Shown here: piece by piece, positions 28,024 through 30,174 of the stretch | Layout of the letters: each line of letters starts with the position of its first letter | How positions within the stretch are numbered: position 1 is the first letter of the stretch | NCBI GenBank assembly: GCA_014859075.1 | Contig: JACUUW010000002.1 | Coordinates: forward strand, 1-30,174 | Origin: Desulforudis sp. | GTDB lineage: Bacteria; Bacillota; Desulfotomaculia; Desulfotomaculales; Desulforudaceae | DNA: 30,174 bases | Direction of reading: 5' to 3' | Made by a program: the position numbers and the translations under genes | Notes under the pieces: generated by a model | What the model saw: the letters and a program-made list of their open reading frames with translations, nothing else | Told to the model about the DNA's origin: nothing | Databases searched by the model: none

Positions 28024-29264
28024 ACCCTAACTATATCTGCTCCCAGAATCCTGTATTTTTCTTCCAGTCTTTCGTAACCCCGGTCAATGTGCTGCGCCTG
28101 TTCGACCACGGTGGTGTTGTCGGCCGCCAGTCCCGCCAGCACCAGGGCGGCCCCCGCCCGCAGGTCGGACGCTTCCACGCTTGCCCCGCTCAAGCTCTCC
28201 CGGCCCCTGATAATCGCCGTCTTACCCTCGATGCGAATATCGGCGCCCAAGCGCCTCAGTTCTGATACGTGCTTGAAACGATTCTCAAAGATGTTCTCGG
28301 TTATTGTTGAGGTACCCTCGCCCAGGCTGAGCAGGGCCATAATCTGGGGCTGCATGTCGGTTGGAAAACCGGGATAGGGCTGGGTTTTCACGTCCACCGC
28401 CCGTAGCGGCCCCGAATTGATTCGCACCGCGTCACCGGCAACCTCAAAGTCGGCGCCGGCCTCGCGCAGCTTGGCCAGCACCGGTTCCACGTGCTCAGGG
28501 ATGACGTTCCGCACCGTAACGTTTCCCCCGGTAATGGCCGCCGCGACCAAGTGTGTACCGGCCTCGACCCGGTCTGGAATAACGCGGTGATTGCAAGGCT
28601 TCAATTCCTGGACCCCTTCAATCCGGATCACATCCGTTCCGGCCCCGCTGATCCTGGCTCCCATCTTGTTCAAGTAGTTCTGGAGATCAACAATCTCCGG
28701 TTCACGGGCCGCGTTGCGCAGGATCGTGAACCCCCTGGCCATGCTCGCGGCCATCAGTATGTTTTCGGTAGCACCTACACTGGGAACGTCCAGGTGTATG
28801 TCGGCACCCTCAAGTCTGGCGGCCCGGGCCCGGATGTAACCCGATTTTTCATCGATCGCGGCCCCCAGAGCCTTCATGCTCCGCAAGTGAAGGTCCATGG
28901 GGCGGGAACCGATGTTGCAGCCCCCGGGCTGGGAAATTACAACGGCCCCGAACCGGCCCAACAGTGGGCCAAGGACCAGGTTGGAAGCCCGCATCCGCCG
29001 CATGAGGTTTTCGCCGATTTCCCTCGGCTCCACATTGGTGGTGTTAATCCTTAAGTGGTGGTCTTCCCGGTGGATTCGGGCGCCGAGGTAGGTAAGCAGT
29101 TCGACCATGACCTCTACATCATCCAGCCTCGGCACATTGTAAATTATTGACTCGCCACCGCAAAGAAGGCTGGCTCCCAGGATCGGAAGCACCGCGTTTT
29201 TTGCACCGCTCACCTCAATCGTTCCCTTAAGGCGGTTTCCTCCCTTGATGATGATACGTTCCAT
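28014..29264 (-). CDS. murA: UDP-N-acetylglucosamine 1-carboxyvinyltransferase
   Basis: This 416-residue enzyme performs the first committed step of peptidoglycan synthesis, transferring enolpyruvate from PEP to UDP-GlcNAc. The N-terminal SGAKNAVLPILGASLL contains Lys22-Asn23. The active-site loop is SQPGGCNIGSRPMDLH with catalytic Cys116, the residue attacked by fosfomycin; cysteine rather than aspartate suggests sensitivity. TQPYPGFPTDMQPQ, with the catalytic Asp, and FENRFKHVSELRRLGADI are present near 300-340. The ATG at 29264 has GCGGGGTGA upstream. It follows murB by 13 nt and precedes ftsQ. Firmicutes often have two MurA copies; which one this is cannot be told here. Confidence 0.98.
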   Translation of the reverse strand: MERIIIKGGNRLKGTIEVSGAKNAVLPILGASLLCGGESIIYNVPRLDDVEVMVELLTYLGARIHREDHHLRINTTNVEPREIGENLMRRMRASNLVLGPLLGRFGAVVISQPGGCNIGSRPMDLHLRSMKALGAAIDEKSGYIRARAARLEGADIHLDVPSVGATENILMAASMARGFTILRNAAREPEIVDLQNYLNKMGARISGAGTDVIRIEGVQELKPCNHRVIPDRVEAGTHLVAAAITGGNVTVRNVIPEHVEPVLAKLREAGADFEVAGDAVRINSGPLRAVDVKTQPYPGFPTDMQPQIMALLSLGEGTSTITENIFENRFKHVSELRRLGADIRIEGKTAIIRGRESLSGASVEASDLRAGAALVLAGLAADNTTVVEQAQHIDRGYERLEEKYRILGADIVRVRA

Positions 29265-29277
29265 ACGTCACCCCGCC

Positions 29278-30174
29278 TTAAAAATCGCCCATTAAGTTCA
29301 CCTCTAGTCCGAGTTCAATCCCGAACTTGTCTTTCACCAACCGGCGAATCCGCCCGATGAGAATCATAACGTCCCGTGCCGTGGCGCCGCCCAGATTCAG
29401 GATGAAGTTGGCATGCTTTTGAGACACCTCGGCATTGCCCACCCGCAGCCCCTTACCGCCGGCAGCTTCGATTAAACGTCCGGCAGAATCTCCGGATGGA
29501 TTCTTGAAGACACAACCGGCACTCGGGTGGTCCAACGGCTGGGTTTCCCGGCGGCGATGCAGAAAAAGCTTCATCTCCCGGCCGATCTCGTCCCGCTGCC
29601 GCGGCAGACAACGGAGAATCACCTCGCTCACAATGGCTCCGCCGGTCTGCAAATCGCTCCAGCGATAACCAAATCCCAATTCGGTCCGGGACCGCCGGTG
29701 TATCACTCCCTCGCGGTCGACCAGAATCACCTCTTCCACCCGGTCGCCCAGACATAAACCGTTGGCTCCGGCGTTCATTACCACCGCGCCACCGACCGAA
29801 GCCGGGATGCCGATCAGAAACTCCAGACCACCGAGCCCGGCCCCGCCGGCGGCCTTTATCACCCGCGGCAGTCTCGCCCCACCCTGAACCAGGATAACGT
29901 TCCCGTCGATCAAGACCTGCTCCATGCCTCGGCCCATCCTGACCAGGATGCCCCGCAAGCCGGCATCACTGACCAGGAGGTTCGACCCATTACCCATCAC
30001 GGTGAGCGGCAGCCGCCGGGCGGCGGCAAACCGCGTCACAAACTGCAGGTCTTCCAGACCGGCGGGCTGCACGAAGTAATCGGCCGGACCGCCGATTCGC
30101 CACGTCGTGTGTTCGGAAAGCGGCTCGTTGGTACGAACCGCCCCACGAACCCCGGCCTTCAGGTTCAAGTAAAT
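29278..30174 (-). CDS. murB: UDP-N-acetylenolpyruvoylglucosamine reductase (5' end probably outside window)
   Basis: This FAD-dependent enzyme reduces the enolpyruvyl group made by MurA to give UDP-MurNAc. Features are NEPLSEHTTWRIGGPADYFV near the N-terminus, TVMGNGSNLLVSDAGLRG (FAD-binding), IPASVGGAVVMNAGANG, and HPSAGCVFKNPSGDSAGRLIEAAGGKG with the conserved Ser-Ala-Gly-Cys-x-Phe; the last part, VSQKHANFILNLGGATARDV, is intact. It is a type II enzyme of the kind with a compact C-terminal domain. A TTG at 30168 is the first available start, but the frame stays open to the window edge and the family usually has 15-25 more residues before this point, so the true start is probably upstream. 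Confidence 0.96.
   Translation of the reverse strand: MYLNLKAGVRGAVRTNEPLSEHTTWRIGGPADYFVQPAGLEDLQFVTRFAAARRLPLTVMGNGSNLLVSDAGLRGILVRMGRGMEQVLIDGNVILVQGGARLPRVIKAAGGAGLGGLEFLIGIPASVGGAVVMNAGANGLCLGDRVEEVILVDREGVIHRRSRTELGFGYRWSDLQTGGAIVSEVILRCLPRQRDEIGREMKLFLHRRRETQPLDHPSAGCVFKNPSGDSAGRLIEAAGGKGLRVGNAEVSQKHANFILNLGGATARDVMILIGRIRRLVKDKFGIELGLEVNLMGDF

Overview
The window comes from a GC-rich, endospore-forming Firmicute. I infer a member of the Clostridia close to the Desulfotomaculum/Pelotomaculum/Desulforudis (Peptococcaceae) group. The reasons are the early-sporulation block (spoIIGA, sigE, sigG, spoIIR, plus ytaF and a ylmC/ymxH-type gene), the division and cell-wall gene order typical of Firmicutes, a tRNA-dependent T-box leader on ileS, and frequent TTG and GTG starts with strong GGAGG-type ribosome binding sites. 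The genus is a guess; the phylum is secure. I see no rRNA, tRNA, transposase, prophage or CRISPR array, and coding density is very high.

Left end, plus strand (1-2888): the tail of polA, then mutM, ytaF, coaE and a lytic transglycosylase, the familiar polA-mutM-ytaF-coaE neighbourhood. Two hairpins (2900-2971) separate it from the convergent ileS.

Minus strand, 30174 down to 2971: in transcription order this is one long cell wall / division / sporulation region. It runs murB, murA, ftsQ, two DUF881 genes, sbp, ftsZ | spoIIGA, sigE | sigG, spoIIR | ylmC | (mrp and fmdB on the opposite strand) | beta-CASP nuclease, pgeF (ylmD), phoP, phoR | pstS, pstC, pstA, pstB, phoU | HlyD-like protein, yggS (ylmE), sepF (ylmF), proC, yggT (ylmG), divIVA, yggU | T-box, ileS. 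This is recognisably the Bacillus subtilis order divIB-ylxWX-sbp-ftsAZ-spoIIGA-sigE-sigG-ylmC-D-E-F-G-H-divIVA-ileS. Three differences stand out. No ftsA lies between sbp and ftsZ. No ylmH is seen. A complete phosphate two-component and transport cassette (phoPR-pstSCAB-phoU) sits between ylmD and ylmE.

Regulation readable from sequence: four TTAACA-like hexamers at an exact 11-nt period upstream of pstS form a PhoP box, with the first hexamer overlapping the phoR stop codon. A spoIIG-like promoter (TTGACA, 21-bp spacer, TATAAT) has its -10 inside the palindromic terminator of ftsZ. A sigma-F-type promoter precedes sigG, and spoIIR follows sigG by 13 nt. The ileS T-box has an ATC (Ile) specifier. 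Sigma-A-type promoters precede the nuclease operon and fmdB. Together these suggest a compact arrangement in which SpoIIGA (the pro-sigma-E protease), its substrate sigma-E, sigma-G and the trigger SpoIIR are adjacent. No wholly novel system is evident. The most interesting signals are these regulatory overlaps, the Pho insertion, the orphan HlyD-like protein and two families of small palindromic repeats.
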